Counted from the stretch's first letter, positions 1 to 8,509 are shown. The stretch is DNA of 64,000 bases from Streptomyces violaceoruber (GCF_033406955.1 NZ_CP137734.1:992001-1056000), one strand, 5' to 3'. The notes: generated by a model from the letters alone, not told the origin. Numbers and translations: made by a program.

Positions 1-211
1 CCTGACGGTCGTACACGGCCTCCTTGCGGTAGCCGACGATGATCCCGACCTCCGTCAGACCGACCTCGGCGAAGTTCGCCAGCGTCAGGTCGAGGACCGT
101 GATGCTGTCCTCCGCGCCCTCGGGGCCGACCGGGACCAGTGCCTTGGGCAGGGTGTCGGTGTAGGGGCGCAGACGGCGTCCGGCGCCGGCCGCCAGCACG
201 AGGCCGATCAT
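1..211 (-). CDS. Nucleotidyltransferase, N-terminal fragment (runs off left edge)
   Basis: The first 70 residues are visible. They begin MIGLVLAAGAGRRL and continue with a TLPKALVPV segment, the nucleotide-binding signature of sugar- or polyol-phosphate nucleotidyltransferases (GxGxRxxP and PKxLxPV). The enzyme should transfer NMP from CTP, UTP or GTP onto a phosphorylated alcohol in the cytoplasm. The gene enters from the left edge on the minus strand, so its C-terminal part, which would decide the substrate, is missing. Its ATG overlaps the TGA of the upstream CDP-alcohol phosphotransferase gene as ATGA, which argues for translational coupling and a joint pathway: one enzyme makes the NDP-alcohol and the other uses it. 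CTP as donor is inferred from that partner. Confidence 0.85.
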   Translation of the reverse strand, partial: MIGLVLAAGAGRRLRPYTDTLPKALVPVGPEGAEDSITVLDLTLANFAEVGLTEVGIIVGYRKEAVYDRQ

Positions 212-2025
212 GCGGGTTCTCCTTCGTCGTGTACGGCGGGTGCGCCGACCTGGTGGGCGGCGACCCAGAAGCGGATGCTCTCGACGAGCACCACGAGTGC
301 CACAACCACGGCGAGGACCGTGAGCGCGACCTTGAACTGTGCGGCGGTAAGGAGCACGGCCAGCAGGGTGATCACCAGCGTGCGGCCCTCGTGCCCCCCG
401 ACCGTCCGCACCAGCCACTGCGGCGGTGCGCCCGCGTCGCCACGGATGCGGTAGACCGTGTCGTAGTGATGGTAGGCGACCGCGGCCACCAGCCCGAAAG
501 CCGCCGGAAGGGCCCCGTTCACGTCGGCCTTCGCGGCCAGGAACAGGACGGTGAGGTACTCGGCGGCCCGGAAGAACGGGGGGACCAGCCAGTCGAGGGC
601 GCCCTTGAGGGGGCGGGCGACGGCGAGCGCGGAGGTCAGCACGTACCCGAGCGCGGCGACGAGCGGCCAGGGACCGCCGAAGTCGGTGAGCGCGGCGGTG
701 GCGACGACGGCGGCACCGCCGAGGAGGGCGACGGCGGGGGTGGCGAAGCCGGGCAGCCGGCGGGCGGCGGTGCGCAGGCCCTTGGCGCCGGCCTCGGCGA
801 GCGGACCGGAGTCGGCCAGGTCGGCCAGCGCCTTCGCGGCCCGGTCGGTGCGGGTGGCCTTGCGGGTCAGCGAGCGCAGGACACGGCCCGCGGTGGTGTA
901 CGTCGCGGCGAACGCGCAGCCGATCAGCAGCGCGTAGAAGGTGATCCGGGGCGTGGTGAGCGCGGTCAGGACGGCGATCATGGCCCAGCGTTCGCCGATG
1001 GGCAGCACGATCATGCGGCGCAGCCACACCGTCCAGCCGACGCTGTCGAGCTTGTCGGAGAGGGCGGCGGTGGGGCTGGTGTTGGCCGAGGCGTCGTGAT
1101 TGGCCTCGTTGAAGGAGAAGTCGACGACGTGCCGGCAGGTCTGGAGCACCATCGCGCCGAGGGCCAGGGCCCACACGTCGTCGCCGCCGCGGGCCGCTCC
1201 GAGGGCGAGGCCCGCGTAGTAGGCGTACTCCTTGGCCCGGTCGAAGGTGGCGTCGAGCCAGGCACCGAGCGTGGAGTACTGGAGGGAGTACCGGGCGAGC
1301 TGTCCGTCGGTGCAGTCGAGGACGAAGGAGGCGATGAGCAGGACGCCGGCGGCGACGAAGCCGCCGCGGGTGCCGGTGGCCGCGCAGCCGGCCGCTATGA
1401 GCGCGGTGATCAGCGAGGCGGTGGTGACCTGGTTGGGGGTCAGGCCGCGGCGCGCGCACCAGCGGGCGATGTAGCGGGAGTAGGGGCTGATGAAGTGGGT
1501 GGTGACGAAGCCGTCGCGGGCCTTGACCGCCGACTTCAGGCGTACGGCCTCGTCGTCGACGGCGGCGACGGCCTGCCGCGCCTCGTTGCGGGCCTGCGGG
1601 TCGGCGGGAACGGCGGCCACGAGGCTGCCGAGTTCGGGCCGGTGCACCCCGGCGCCGTCGGCGTCGAGGGCGGCGGTGATCCGGTCGGCGAGGCTGTCGA
1701 CGTCCACGGCGGTGCCGCCGCCCGTGGAATTCTCGCGGGCCATCGCGCGGGTCAGCGTCTGGCGGGCGGCCGGCTGGGCGGTCACCGCGCCCGGGATCGC
1801 GGCGAGCGGGAAGCGGGGGTCGGTGAGGCCGAGGCGCAGCGCGTGCGGGTGGCCCACGAAACGAGCGTCGACGACGGCGACCCGCTCCTCGCCGGGGACC
1901 CGGGCGAGGAGGGTCTCGGTCTCCGCGGCCCCGGCCGCGAGGTGCACGTCGAAGCCCAGGGACCGCAGCTCGCTCTCGATCGACGAACCCGGGACCGGCT
2001 GACCGGTGAGGATGGCGGTCGGCAA
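208..2025 (-). CDS. CDP-alcohol phosphotransferase membrane protein with C-terminal DUF5941-like region
   Basis: 605 residues. Residues 1-165 are soluble and nucleotidyltransferase-like in composition without an obvious active site. The CDP-alcohol phosphotransferase motif follows: D237, DG at 240-241, AR at 244-245, G254, D258 and D262, fitting the family pattern DGxxAR(8)GxxxDxxxD. Several hydrophobic helices then run to the C-terminus, and the last 200 residues resemble DUF5941. The enzyme should transfer a phospho-alcohol from a CDP-alcohol onto a hydroxyl acceptor in the membrane, releasing CMP. The TTG start at 2025 is chosen because an AGGGAG ribosome site lies about 9 nt upstream. The gene is coupled to the nucleotidyltransferase downstream. 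The actual lipid or polyol product is unknown. Confidence 0.85.
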   Translation of the reverse strand: MPTAILTGQPVPGSSIESELRSLGFDVHLAAGAAETETLLARVPGEERVAVVDARFVGHPHALRLGLTDPRFPLAAIPGAVTAQPAARQTLTRAMARENSTGGGTAVDVDSLADRITAALDADGAGVHRPELGSLVAAVPADPQARNEARQAVAAVDDEAVRLKSAVKARDGFVTTHFISPYSRYIARWCARRGLTPNQVTTASLITALIAAGCAATGTRGGFVAAGVLLIASFVLDCTDGQLARYSLQYSTLGAWLDATFDRAKEYAYYAGLALGAARGGDDVWALALGAMVLQTCRHVVDFSFNEANHDASANTSPTAALSDKLDSVGWTVWLRRMIVLPIGERWAMIAVLTALTTPRITFYALLIGCAFAATYTTAGRVLRSLTRKATRTDRAAKALADLADSGPLAEAGAKGLRTAARRLPGFATPAVALLGGAAVVATAALTDFGGPWPLVAALGYVLTSALAVARPLKGALDWLVPPFFRAAEYLTVLFLAAKADVNGALPAAFGLVAAVAYHHYDTVYRIRGDAGAPPQWLVRTVGGHEGRTLVITLLAVLLTAAQFKVALTVLAVVVALVVLVESIRFWVAAHQVGAPAVHDEGEPA

Positions 2026-2361
2026 CCGAACTCACTCCCTGGTGCCGGCGCCTGGACGCCGGGCCTGTGCATGGTGGGACGCCCGTGCCTGGGGCACCCG
2101 GGCGGCATGTCGGCAGAGGGTATCGGATGCCGGGAACGCCGTGTTCACCGCCCGTTTGACGGTCGGTCGACGCCACTTGCTCCCGCCTTTGCCGCGATCA
2201 TCATCGTGGATTCGGGGCCCGCCCGACAAACCGCGCCCCCAGACCGGGCATCGCGGACATCGCACAGTGTCCGCCGTTGTTCGCACAGGGTCAGGACGAG
2301 CCCCGTCGGACCGGTCCCCCCTGACGGCGGAAGCCGCACCCTCCGCATCCTCGCAACACTC

Positions 2362-2388
2362 TGACCTGCGAAACGTTTCCGCAGGTCA
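2362..2388. promoter_or_regulatory. Perfect inverted repeat with nested GAAACGTTTC core
   Basis: Arms TGACCTGCG (2362-2370) and CGCAGGTCA (2380-2388) flank AAACGTTTC. The centre contains GAAACGTTTC, itself a palindrome and the core typical of LacI/GalR-family operators. The site lies in the 478-bp gap 2026-2503 between two divergent genes, so it is more likely an operator than a terminator, though the hairpin could also end stray transcripts. A weaker imperfect palindrome, TGACAACGGTGTTCA, sits at 2396-2410, nearer the metal exporter. I see no coding region in the rest of the gap. Confidence 0.45.
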
Positions 2389-2503
2389 GGGCACATGACA
2401 ACGGTGTTCAGTGCCGCGTTGCCCGATACCCCCTACCCGTAGTTGACTGGCATCCGGGCGCCGGGTCGCCGGACGCCGGTACACACGAGGAGGCGGCTTT
2501 CTC

Positions 2504-3442
2504 ATGGGGGCTGGGCACGACCACGGGCACGCGCACGGGGGGCACGCCGGCGGGACGGCGACCGCCGCGTACCGGGGCAGGCTGCGCGTGGCGCTGTCGA
2601 TCACCCTCACCGTCATGGTCGTCGAGATCGTCGGCGGTCTGGTCGCCGACTCCCTCGCCCTGATCGCCGACGCCGCGCACATGGCGACCGATGCCCTGGG
2701 CCTCGGCATGGCCCTGCTGGCCGTGCACTTCGCGAGCCGACCGCCGAGCGACCGGCGCACCTTCGGCTACGCCCGCGCCGAGATCCTCGCCGCCCTGGCC
2801 AACTGCCTGCTGCTGCTCGGGGTCGGCGGTTACGTCCTGTACGAGGCGATCGACCGGTTCGTCACGCCGGCCGACACCGCGGCCGGCCCGACCGTCGTCT
2901 TCGGCGCGATCGGTCTGGTGGCGAACATGGTGTCGCTGTCGCTGCTGATGCGCGGCCAGAAGGAGAGCCTGAACGTGCGGGGCGCCTTCCTGGAGGTGGC
3001 GGCCGACGCGCTGGGCTCCCTGGCGGTGATCGTCTCGGCGCTGGTGATCCTGGCCACCGGCTGGCAGCCCGCCGACCCGATCGCGTCGCTGCTGATCGGT
3101 CTGATGATCGTGCCGCGAACCTTGCGGTTGCTGCGCGAGACCCTGGACGTGCTGCTCGAGGCGGCTCCCAAGGGCGTGGACATCGCGGAGGTGCGCGCCC
3201 ACATACTGGCCCTCGACGGGGTCGAGGACGTGCACGACCTGCACGCCTGGACCATCACCTCCGGCATGCCCGTGCTGTCGGCGCACGTGGTGGTGGACGG
3301 CGAAGCGCTGAGCGCGATCGGCCACGAGAAGATGCTCCACGAGTTGCAGGGCTGTCTGGGCGACCACTTCGACGTGGAGCACTGCACGTTCCAGCTGGAG
3401 CCCAGCGGTCACGCGGAGCACGAGGCGCGACTGTGCCGCTGA
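2504..3442 (+). CDS. Cation diffusion facilitator family metal exporter
   Basis: 312 residues. The N-terminus is rich in histidine (HDHGHAHGG, residues 5-13), followed by about six transmembrane helices with the metal-binding HMATD motif at 59-63 in helix 2. The matching helix-5 motif reads EVAAD where many CzcD/ZitB proteins have HxxxD. A cytoplasmic C-terminal domain follows, with DVHDLHAWTI, the conserved dimerisation and metal-sensing region. CDF proteins export Zn2+ (or Co2+, Cd2+) in exchange for protons. The ATG is preceded by a strong AGGAGG about 11 nt upstream. The length is normal for the family. Metal specificity cannot be fixed from sequence, and zinc is the default. Confidence 0.93.
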   Translation: MGAGHDHGHAHGGHAGGTATAAYRGRLRVALSITLTVMVVEIVGGLVADSLALIADAAHMATDALGLGMALLAVHFASRPPSDRRTFGYARAEILAALANCLLLLGVGGYVLYEAIDRFVTPADTAAGPTVVFGAIGLVANMVSLSLLMRGQKESLNVRGAFLEVAADALGSLAVIVSALVILATGWQPADPIASLLIGLMIVPRTLRLLRETLDVLLEAAPKGVDIAEVRAHILALDGVEDVHDLHAWTITSGMPVLSAHVVVDGEALSAIGHEKMLHELQGCLGDHFDVEHCTFQLEPSGHAEHEARLCR

Positions 3443-3645
3443 GCCCGTGACGCGGCGGACGGCCCGGGGGCGCGCACGCACCGGAACGCGCCGCTGAACG
3501 CTCCGTTCCGCCGCCGCACCACTGGAGGAGACGCGGACCGGACGATTCCCGGGGCGCGCCCTCGGGAACGGTGCCCCCTCGGACCCCTGCTCGGTGTCCG
3601 ACCGGCCGCCCCCGGTGCCCGCACGGGCAGGCGGGACATGCGGGT

Positions 3646-3684
3646 GTGCCGGGAAGTGCCGAGAGTGCCGGATTCGTACGGCAC
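3646..3684. repeat. Phased GTGCCG repeats upstream of idi
   Basis: GTGCCG occurs at 3646-3651, 3656-3661 and 3665-3670, spaced 9-10 bp (about one helical turn), and its inverse CGGCAC at 3679-3684. The last two form an inverted repeat with an 8-nt spacer. The cluster ends 35 bp before the idi start, where a promoter or operator would be expected. The rest of the gap 3443-3718 shows nothing else I can name. Confidence 0.35.
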
Positions 3685-3718
3685 ACTTGGGGCGCGAGGA
3701 CCGATGTGAAGGATGGGT

Positions 3719-4312
3719 ATGCCGATCACTCCTGCCACCGCGACGCCCAGCTCGTCGAACGGCACCGCAGAAGCCATTTTGCTGGAACTGGTCGACGAGA
3801 ACGGCGTGACGATCGGCACCGCGGAGAAGCTCTCCGCGCACCAGCCGCCGGGGCGGCTGCACCGCGCCTTCTCCGTGTTCCTCTTCGACGAGCGGGGGCG
3901 GCTGCTGATCCAGCAGCGGGCGCTGGGCAAGTACCACTCCCCCGGCGTGTGGTCCAACACCTGCTGCGGTCACCCCTACCCCGGCGAGGCGCCGTTCGCG
4001 GCGGCGGCCCGGCGGACGTTCGAGGAGCTGGGGGTGTCGCCCTCCCTGCTCGCCGAGGCCGGCACGGTGCGCTACAACCATCCCGACCCGGCCTCCGGGC
4101 TGGTCGAGCAGGAGTACAACCACCTCTTCGTCGGTCTGGTGCAGGCCGAGCTGCGCCCGGACCCGGAGGAAGTGGCGGGGACTGCCTTCGTGTCCCCGGC
4201 CGAGCTGACCGAGCGGCACGCGCAGGACACCTTCTCGGCGTGGTTCATGACGGTGCTGGACGCGGCCCGGCCGGCCGTCCGCGAACTGACGGGCACGTCC
4301 GCGGGCTGGTGA
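3719..4312 (+). CDS. idi: Isopentenyl-diphosphate delta-isomerase, type I
   Basis: Type I IPP isomerase interconverts IPP and DMAPP, the C5 precursors of hopanoids, carotenoids, menaquinone side chains and polyprenol carriers. The Nudix-like fold is visible: SNTCCGHP carries the catalytic cysteine and metal-binding histidine, RRTFEELGV is the Nudix helix, and QEYNHLF carries the catalytic glutamate. The protein matches my recollection of the 197-residue S. coelicolor enzyme apart from scattered substitutions. The ATG at 3719 is preferred to the in-frame ATG at 3713 because AAGGA at 3708-3712 is well spaced only for the later one. The gene stands alone with no mevalonate or MEP partner nearby. 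Confidence 0.96.
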   Translation: MPITPATATPSSSNGTAEAILLELVDENGVTIGTAEKLSAHQPPGRLHRAFSVFLFDERGRLLIQQRALGKYHSPGVWSNTCCGHPYPGEAPFAAAARRTFEELGVSPSLLAEAGTVRYNHPDPASGLVEQEYNHLFVGLVQAELRPDPEEVAGTAFVSPAELTERHAQDTFSAWFMTVLDAARPAVRELTGTSAGW

Positions 4313-4378
4313 GGGACGTCCCGGCGCCGGGCCCGCCGCCTGCTGCCGGGCCCGGGGGTGCTGCCGGACCCGCCGCGT

Positions 4379-4864
4379 CTAGCGCGGGGCGTGCTTGAGC
4401 GGCAGGGCCGCCCAGATCACCTTGCCGCCGCTCGCGGTGTGGGCCACGTCGCAGGCCCCGCCCGCCTCGCGGGTCGTCTCGCGGACCAGGAGCAGGCCGC
4501 GCCCACCGGTGCGGCCGTGGTCGGTCTCCAGGGCGGTAGGGCGGTAGGGGTGGTCGTCCTCCACGGCCACCCGCACCCACTCGGGCCCGACGGCGACCTC
4601 CACGGCGAGCACCGGGGAGAGCACCGCCGCGTGCCGGACCGCGTTCGTGACCAGTTCCGAGACGATCAGCAGCAGGGTCTGCGTCACGTCGTCGGAGACC
4701 GGCACGCCCTGGCGCACCAGCAGGTCGCGCACGGCGTGCCGGGCCTGCGGGACCGAGGCGTCCACGGCGGGGGCGGTGAACCGCCAGACGCCTTCGTACG
4801 GCAGCGGCCCGGCGGGCCCGGTCTCGTCCATCGTCCGGTCGCCACCCCTGGGCTCGATTGTCAC
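4379..4864 (-). CDS. RsbW/SpoIIAB-like ATP-binding regulatory protein
   Basis: A small HATPase-fold protein. The N-box reads SELVTNAVRHA and the G2 region GGRGLLLV. The G1 box is divergent (VEDDHPY). Streptomyces genomes encode many such proteins, thought to act as anti-sigma factors or serine kinases of anti-anti-sigma factors, but no sigma or antagonist gene lies next to it here, so the partner is unknown. The start is uncertain: GTG at 4867 or 4864 behind AGGGG, or ATG at 4831 behind another AGGGG. The conserved domain begins after the last of these, so all three give a complete protein. Confidence 0.8.
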   Translation of the reverse strand: MTIEPRGGDRTMDETGPAGPLPYEGVWRFTAPAVDASVPQARHAVRDLLVRQGVPVSDDVTQTLLLIVSELVTNAVRHAAVLSPVLAVEVAVGPEWVRVAVEDDHPYRPTALETDHGRTGGRGLLLVRETTREAGGACDVAHTASGGKVIWAALPLKHAPR

Positions 4865-5026
4865 CACACCCCTGAGTGTTGGTAACGCGCCGCGCCGCCC
4901 CCACGGACTGAACACAAGTCAGCATGTATCGAGCGGTTTCTGACCGTTGGCGCATGAGACGCGACCGTTCCTGTCCCGCCCGCCCGGCCGCTCGAAGCGG
5001 AGAGGCCGGTGGATAGCATCCGGTCC

Positions 5027-5782
5027 ATGGAGCCGCAGCTGCTGCACCGGGTCGCCGACTCGGTCGCCACCGTCGTCGTCCACCACCCGGCCAAGCGCAA
5101 CGCCATGACGACCGCGATGTGGCGGGCGCTGCCCCGCGTCCTCGACGGCCTGGCCGCCGATCCCGGGGTGCGGGCGCTGGTGCTCACCGGCGAGGGCGCG
5201 ACGTTCTGCGCCGGGGCCGACATCTCGGCCCTGCGCGAGTCGGCCGAGGAGGCGCAGGGTCTGGCGGTGCGGGCCGAGGAGGCCCTCGCCGCGTTTCCCA
5301 GACCGACGCTCGCGGCGATCAGGGGACACTGCGTGGGCGGCGGGGCGCAGTTGGCGGCGGCGTGCGACCTGCGGTTCGCCGAGGAGACGGCGCTGTTCGG
5401 CGTGACCCCGGCCAAGCTGGGGGTCGTGTATCCGGCCTCCGCGACCCGGCGGCTGGTGGCCCTGACCGGGCCCGCCACCGCGAAGTACCTGCTGTTCGGC
5501 GGCGAGTTGATCGACGCCGCGCGGGCACTGCGCACCGGCCTGGTGGACGAGGTGCTGCCGGAGGGCGGGCTCGGCAAGCGGGTGGCGGAGTTCACCCGGG
5601 TGCTGGTGTCGCGTTCCCTGCTGACGCAGGCCGCGGCGAAGGAGTTCGCCGCCGGACGCACGGACCGGGACGCCCACTGGGCCGCCCAGGCGCGGGGCAG
5701 CGGCGACACCGCGGAGGGGGTCGCCGCCTTCCTGGAGCGCAGGCAGCCGCGATTCGGCTGGAACGGGCCTAGTTCAGGATGA
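5027..5782 (+). CDS. Enoyl-CoA hydratase/isomerase family protein
   Basis: About 251 residues of crotonase fold. Visible landmarks are HHPAKRNAMT near the N-terminus, GEGATFCAGADIS (first oxyanion-hole loop) and IRGHCVGGGAQLAAACDL (second oxyanion-hole loop). Members hydrate or isomerise acyl-CoA double bonds; the substrate is not evident. The usual C-terminal catalytic glutamate segment is not clearly recognisable, so it may act on an unusual acyl-CoA. I chose ATG 5027; an upstream GTG at 5009 is possible. Its 3' end overlaps the convergent DJ-1 gene by 14 bp, leaving no room for a conventional terminator. Confidence 0.88.
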   Translation: MEPQLLHRVADSVATVVVHHPAKRNAMTTAMWRALPRVLDGLAADPGVRALVLTGEGATFCAGADISALRESAEEAQGLAVRAEEALAAFPRPTLAAIRGHCVGGGAQLAAACDLRFAEETALFGVTPAKLGVVYPASATRRLVALTGPATAKYLLFGGELIDAARALRTGLVDEVLPEGGLGKRVAEFTRVLVSRSLLTQAAAKEFAAGRTDRDAHWAAQARGSGDTAEGVAAFLERRQPRFGWNGPSSG

Positions 5783-6404
5783 ACCGGTTCCGCGTGCGGA
5801 ACTCCTCGACGAGGTACGCGGGCGCCTTGTCCGGGGACCCGGCGTCGTAGGGCGGCTGCGGGTCGTACTCGGTGAGCAACTGGACCGCCTGGGCGTGCTC
5901 GTCGCCGGCGATCCGGCCGACCAGGGTGAGGCCCATGTCGATGCCCGAGGAGACGCCGGCCGCGGTGACGTACTTGCCGTCGGTGACGACGCGCTCCCCG
6001 GTCGGCTCGGCGCCGTACTGCTTCAGGAGGTCCAGGGCCAGCCAGTGCGAGGTGGCGCGGCGGCCGCTCAGCAGTCCCGCGGCGGCGAGCAGCAGCGAGC
6101 CGGAGCAGACCGAGGTGGTCCAGGTACTGGCGGCGTCGGCGGCGCGGAGCCAGTCCAGCAGGGTCTCGTTGCCCATCTGCGCGTCCTGCCCGGGGCCGCC
6201 CGGCACGACGACCACGTCCGGGTCCGGCACGTCCGCCAGGGTCCGGTCGGCGGTGAGCGCCAGGCTCCCCGTGTCGTTGCGGACCGGCCCGGTCCGCTCG
6301 GCGACGAACACGGTCTCGGCGCCCGGAATGCGGCTCATGGTCTCGTACGGGCCCACGGCGTCGAGGGCGGTGAAGCGGTCGAAGAGAACGATGGCTGTGC
6401 GCAC
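5769..6404 (-). CDS. DJ-1/PfpI family protein
   Basis: 211 residues. The sequence begins with a beta strand (RTAIVLFDRF), then LDAVGPYE, then PDVVVVPGGPG and the nucleophile elbow TTSVCSGSLLLA with the conserved cysteine. This resembles isonitrile hydratase-type and regulatory DJ-1 proteins that lack a DNA-binding domain. The GTG start has AAAGAGG about 7 nt upstream. The next gene upstream encodes a homologous domain fused to an AraC-type HTH, so the two look like an old tandem duplication in which one copy kept only the effector domain. Enzymatic activity is not proven by sequence. Confidence 0.87.
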   Translation of the reverse strand: MRTAIVLFDRFTALDAVGPYETMSRIPGAETVFVAERTGPVRNDTGSLALTADRTLADVPDPDVVVVPGGPGQDAQMGNETLLDWLRAADAASTWTTSVCSGSLLLAAAGLLSGRRATSHWLALDLLKQYGAEPTGERVVTDGKYVTAAGVSSGIDMGLTLVGRIAGDEHAQAVQLLTEYDPQPPYDAGSPDKAPAYLVEEFRTRNRFILN

Positions 6405-6453
6405 GTGCTGCCTCTTTCGGTTCGGTGGTGCGGCGGGTGGGTGTCCCGGTGCG

Positions 6454-7431
6454 TCAGGAGACCGGCGCGGGCCGGAACCGGCGGCGGTACTCCGCCGGTG
6501 AGGTGCCGAGCGCCTTGACGAAGGCACGGCGCATGGCCTCCGGCGTGCCGTAGCCGCTGGCGCGGGAGACCTCCTCGACTCCGTCGCCGGTGTCCTCCAG
6601 GAGCCGGCGGGCGTGCTCCAGACGGACCCGGTCGACGTAGCGGCCCGGCGTCGTGCCGGTCTCCGCCTGGAAGGCGCGGGCGAAGTGGCGCGGGGAGAGG
6701 CTGGCGCGGGCGGCGAGGGACTCGACGCTCAGGTCGTCGCCGGGGTGCTCGGTGATCCAGTGCTGCAGCTCCCGCAGCGGCTCGCGTCGGGCGGTCTGGG
6801 CGGCGAGCTGGGCGCTGAACTGGGCCTGGTTCCCGGGCCGGCGCAGGAACACCACCAGGTGCCGGGCGACGGTCAGCGCGACGTCCCGGCCCAGGTCCTC
6901 CTCCACCAGCGCGAGCGCGAGGTCGATGCCGGAGGTGACACCGGCCGACGTGGCCACGTTCCCGTCCCGGATGTAGATCGGATCAGGGTCCACCTCCACG
7001 GCCGGGTGGTCCCGGGCGAGCCGGTCGCTGTAGGCCCAGTGGGTGGTGACGCGGCGGCCGTCCAGCAGTCCCGCCCGGGCCAGCAGGATCGCCCCGGTGC
7101 AGACGGAGACCAGGCGCCGGGCGCCCGTTCCGTGCCGGCGCAGCCACTCGGTCAGGCGCGGGTCGGGGTTGCGGGTGCCCCGGCCGCCGGGGACCACCAG
7201 GGTGTCCGGCTGCGGCCCGGTGCCGAGCGCCTGGTCGGGTACGAGGTGCAGACCGCTGGAAGTGCGCACGGGAGCACCGTCCAGCGACGCCGTGCGGATG
7301 CGGTAGGTCCCCGGCGTGTGCTGCTCGGCGCCCGCGAAGACCTCCACGGGACCGGTGACATCGAGGCTCTGGACCCCGTCGAAGAGGAGGACCAGAACGG
7401 TTCGGCCCGTTCGGCCGGTTCGTCGCGCCAT
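6454..7431 (-). CDS. GlxA-type transcriptional regulator (DJ-1 domain plus AraC HTH)
   Basis: 325 residues. The N-terminal 180 residues are a DJ-1/PfpI-like effector domain (LLFDGVQSLDVTGPVEVF, DTLVVPGGRG, VSVCTGAILLA). The C-terminal 100 residues are an AraC/XylS double HTH, with SLSPRHFARAFQAETG in the first and EVSRASGYGTPEAMRRAF in the second. Such proteins bind DNA upstream of catabolic or stress genes. It lies 49 bp upstream of the DJ-1-only gene on the same strand and probably controls it. The start at ATG 7431 is supported by homology of MARRTGRTG-type N-termini; ribosome-site evidence is weak. Confidence 0.9.
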   Translation of the reverse strand: MARRTGRTGRTVLVLLFDGVQSLDVTGPVEVFAGAEQHTPGTYRIRTASLDGAPVRTSSGLHLVPDQALGTGPQPDTLVVPGGRGTRNPDPRLTEWLRRHGTGARRLVSVCTGAILLARAGLLDGRRVTTHWAYSDRLARDHPAVEVDPDPIYIRDGNVATSAGVTSGIDLALALVEEDLGRDVALTVARHLVVFLRRPGNQAQFSAQLAAQTARREPLRELQHWITEHPGDDLSVESLAARASLSPRHFARAFQAETGTTPGRYVDRVRLEHARRLLEDTGDGVEEVSRASGYGTPEAMRRAFVKALGTSPAEYRRRFRPAPVS

Positions 7432-7546
7432 GCCGTCGATTCTTCGCCCGGCCGCCGTACGGCCGCAATGACGAGAACCCCTCCTTTCCTGCCATGCGTC
7501 CCGCAGACCGGAAGCAACGTACTGAGCGGTTGGTAACGTGCGTGGC

Positions 7547-8416
7547 ATGACAACTGCCGCCATCGACGCACGCGCGGGCCGCCGCTGCCACAACGCGCTC
7601 AACTCACTGCACTCGACGCACTACTTCTCCCCCGACCTGGGCCGGGAACTGGGCGGCCTCGGGGTCACGGAGGCCCCGGCCGTCAACTTCGCGGCCCGCG
7701 CCGCCGCGCTGGGTCCGGTCGGCGCCGGTGCCGTGACGGCGGCGTTCTACAACTACAAGCACGAACTCGTCGCCCGGCACGTGCCCGCCGTGTGGGAGAA
7801 GGTCACGCCGGAGCAGGCCCTGGCGGCCCGGCTGCGCGCCGTCGACGCGACGCTGCGCCGGCTGCTGGGCGAGGAGGCCGTGGCGTCGGCCGGGATGGCG
7901 GAGGCGGCCGAGCTGGCCCTGCGCGCCGCCGAGGGCTGCACGCGCAGTGGCCGCCCGCTCTACTCGGCCCACGCCGACCTGCCGGCGCCCGACGCGCCGC
8001 ACCTGGCGCTCTGGCACGCGGCGACGCTGCTGCGCGAGCACCGCGGCGACGGTCACCTCGCCACGCTGATGACCGCGGGTCTGGACGGCCTGGAAGCGCT
8101 GGTGACGCACACGGCGACCGGCAAGGGCATGGCACCGAAGTGGATCTTCACCACCCGGGGCTGGACCCAGGAGGAGTGGGACGCGGCCGCGGGCCGACTG
8201 CGCGAGCGCGGGCTGGTCGACGCGGCCGGCGGGCTGACCGAGGAGGGCACGGCCCTGCGCGAGGGCATCGAGCGGGAGACGGACCGGCTGGACACGGCCC
8301 CGTACGCGCACCTGGGCGCGGAGGACGTGGCGCGCCTGACGGAACTCGCGTCGGGCTTCGCGCGAACGGCGCTCGGTGCGGGCGCCTTCCCGGCGGATCT
8401 GCTCGCCAGGCGCTGA
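7547..8416 (+). CDS. SCO6745/SalK family protein
   Basis: 289 residues. It matches what I remember of the SCO6745 family (also called SalK-like), found widely in Streptomyces. It begins with a helical region containing HNALNSLHSTHYFSP and ends with a winged-helix-like part, IFTTRGWTQEEWDAAAGRL. No catalytic motif is recognisable. The N-terminal HSTHYF patch is highly conserved and may bind a ligand. It diverges from the GlxA-type regulator, with only 115 bp between the starts, so the regulator may control it. ATG 7547 is preferred over GTG 7538. Confidence 0.75.
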   Translation: MTTAAIDARAGRRCHNALNSLHSTHYFSPDLGRELGGLGVTEAPAVNFAARAAALGPVGAGAVTAAFYNYKHELVARHVPAVWEKVTPEQALAARLRAVDATLRRLLGEEAVASAGMAEAAELALRAAEGCTRSGRPLYSAHADLPAPDAPHLALWHAATLLREHRGDGHLATLMTAGLDGLEALVTHTATGKGMAPKWIFTTRGWTQEEWDAAAGRLRERGLVDAAGGLTEEGTALREGIERETDRLDTAPYAHLGAEDVARLTELASGFARTALGAGAFPADLLARR

Positions 8417-8482
8417 CGACACGCCCGGGCTCGGACGGAGTGTACGGACAGGCATGCGAGGCCGCGACCGAGGTACCCGTAA

Positions 8483-8509
8483 GTCTCCCGGCCGGGTCGG
8501 CCGGGAGAC
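8483..8509 (+). promoter_or_regulatory. Perfect hairpin in the leader of the LPFR small gene
   Basis: Arms GTCTCCCGGCC (8483-8493) and GGCCGGGAGAC (8499-8509) are perfectly complementary over 11 bp with a GGGTC loop. The ribosome site AAAGGGG of the next small gene starts two bases after the stem. The hairpin could be the terminator of the preceding gene, which ends 67 bp upstream, or a 5' UTR structure controlling the small gene. There is no U-run. Confidence 0.6.

Noticed and set aside
139..2364. Plus-strand frame of 741 codons opposite the CDP-alcohol phosphotransferase gene
   Set aside because: Low-complexity, Gly/Arg/Glu-rich product with no family features; typical antisense frame of a GC-rich gene.
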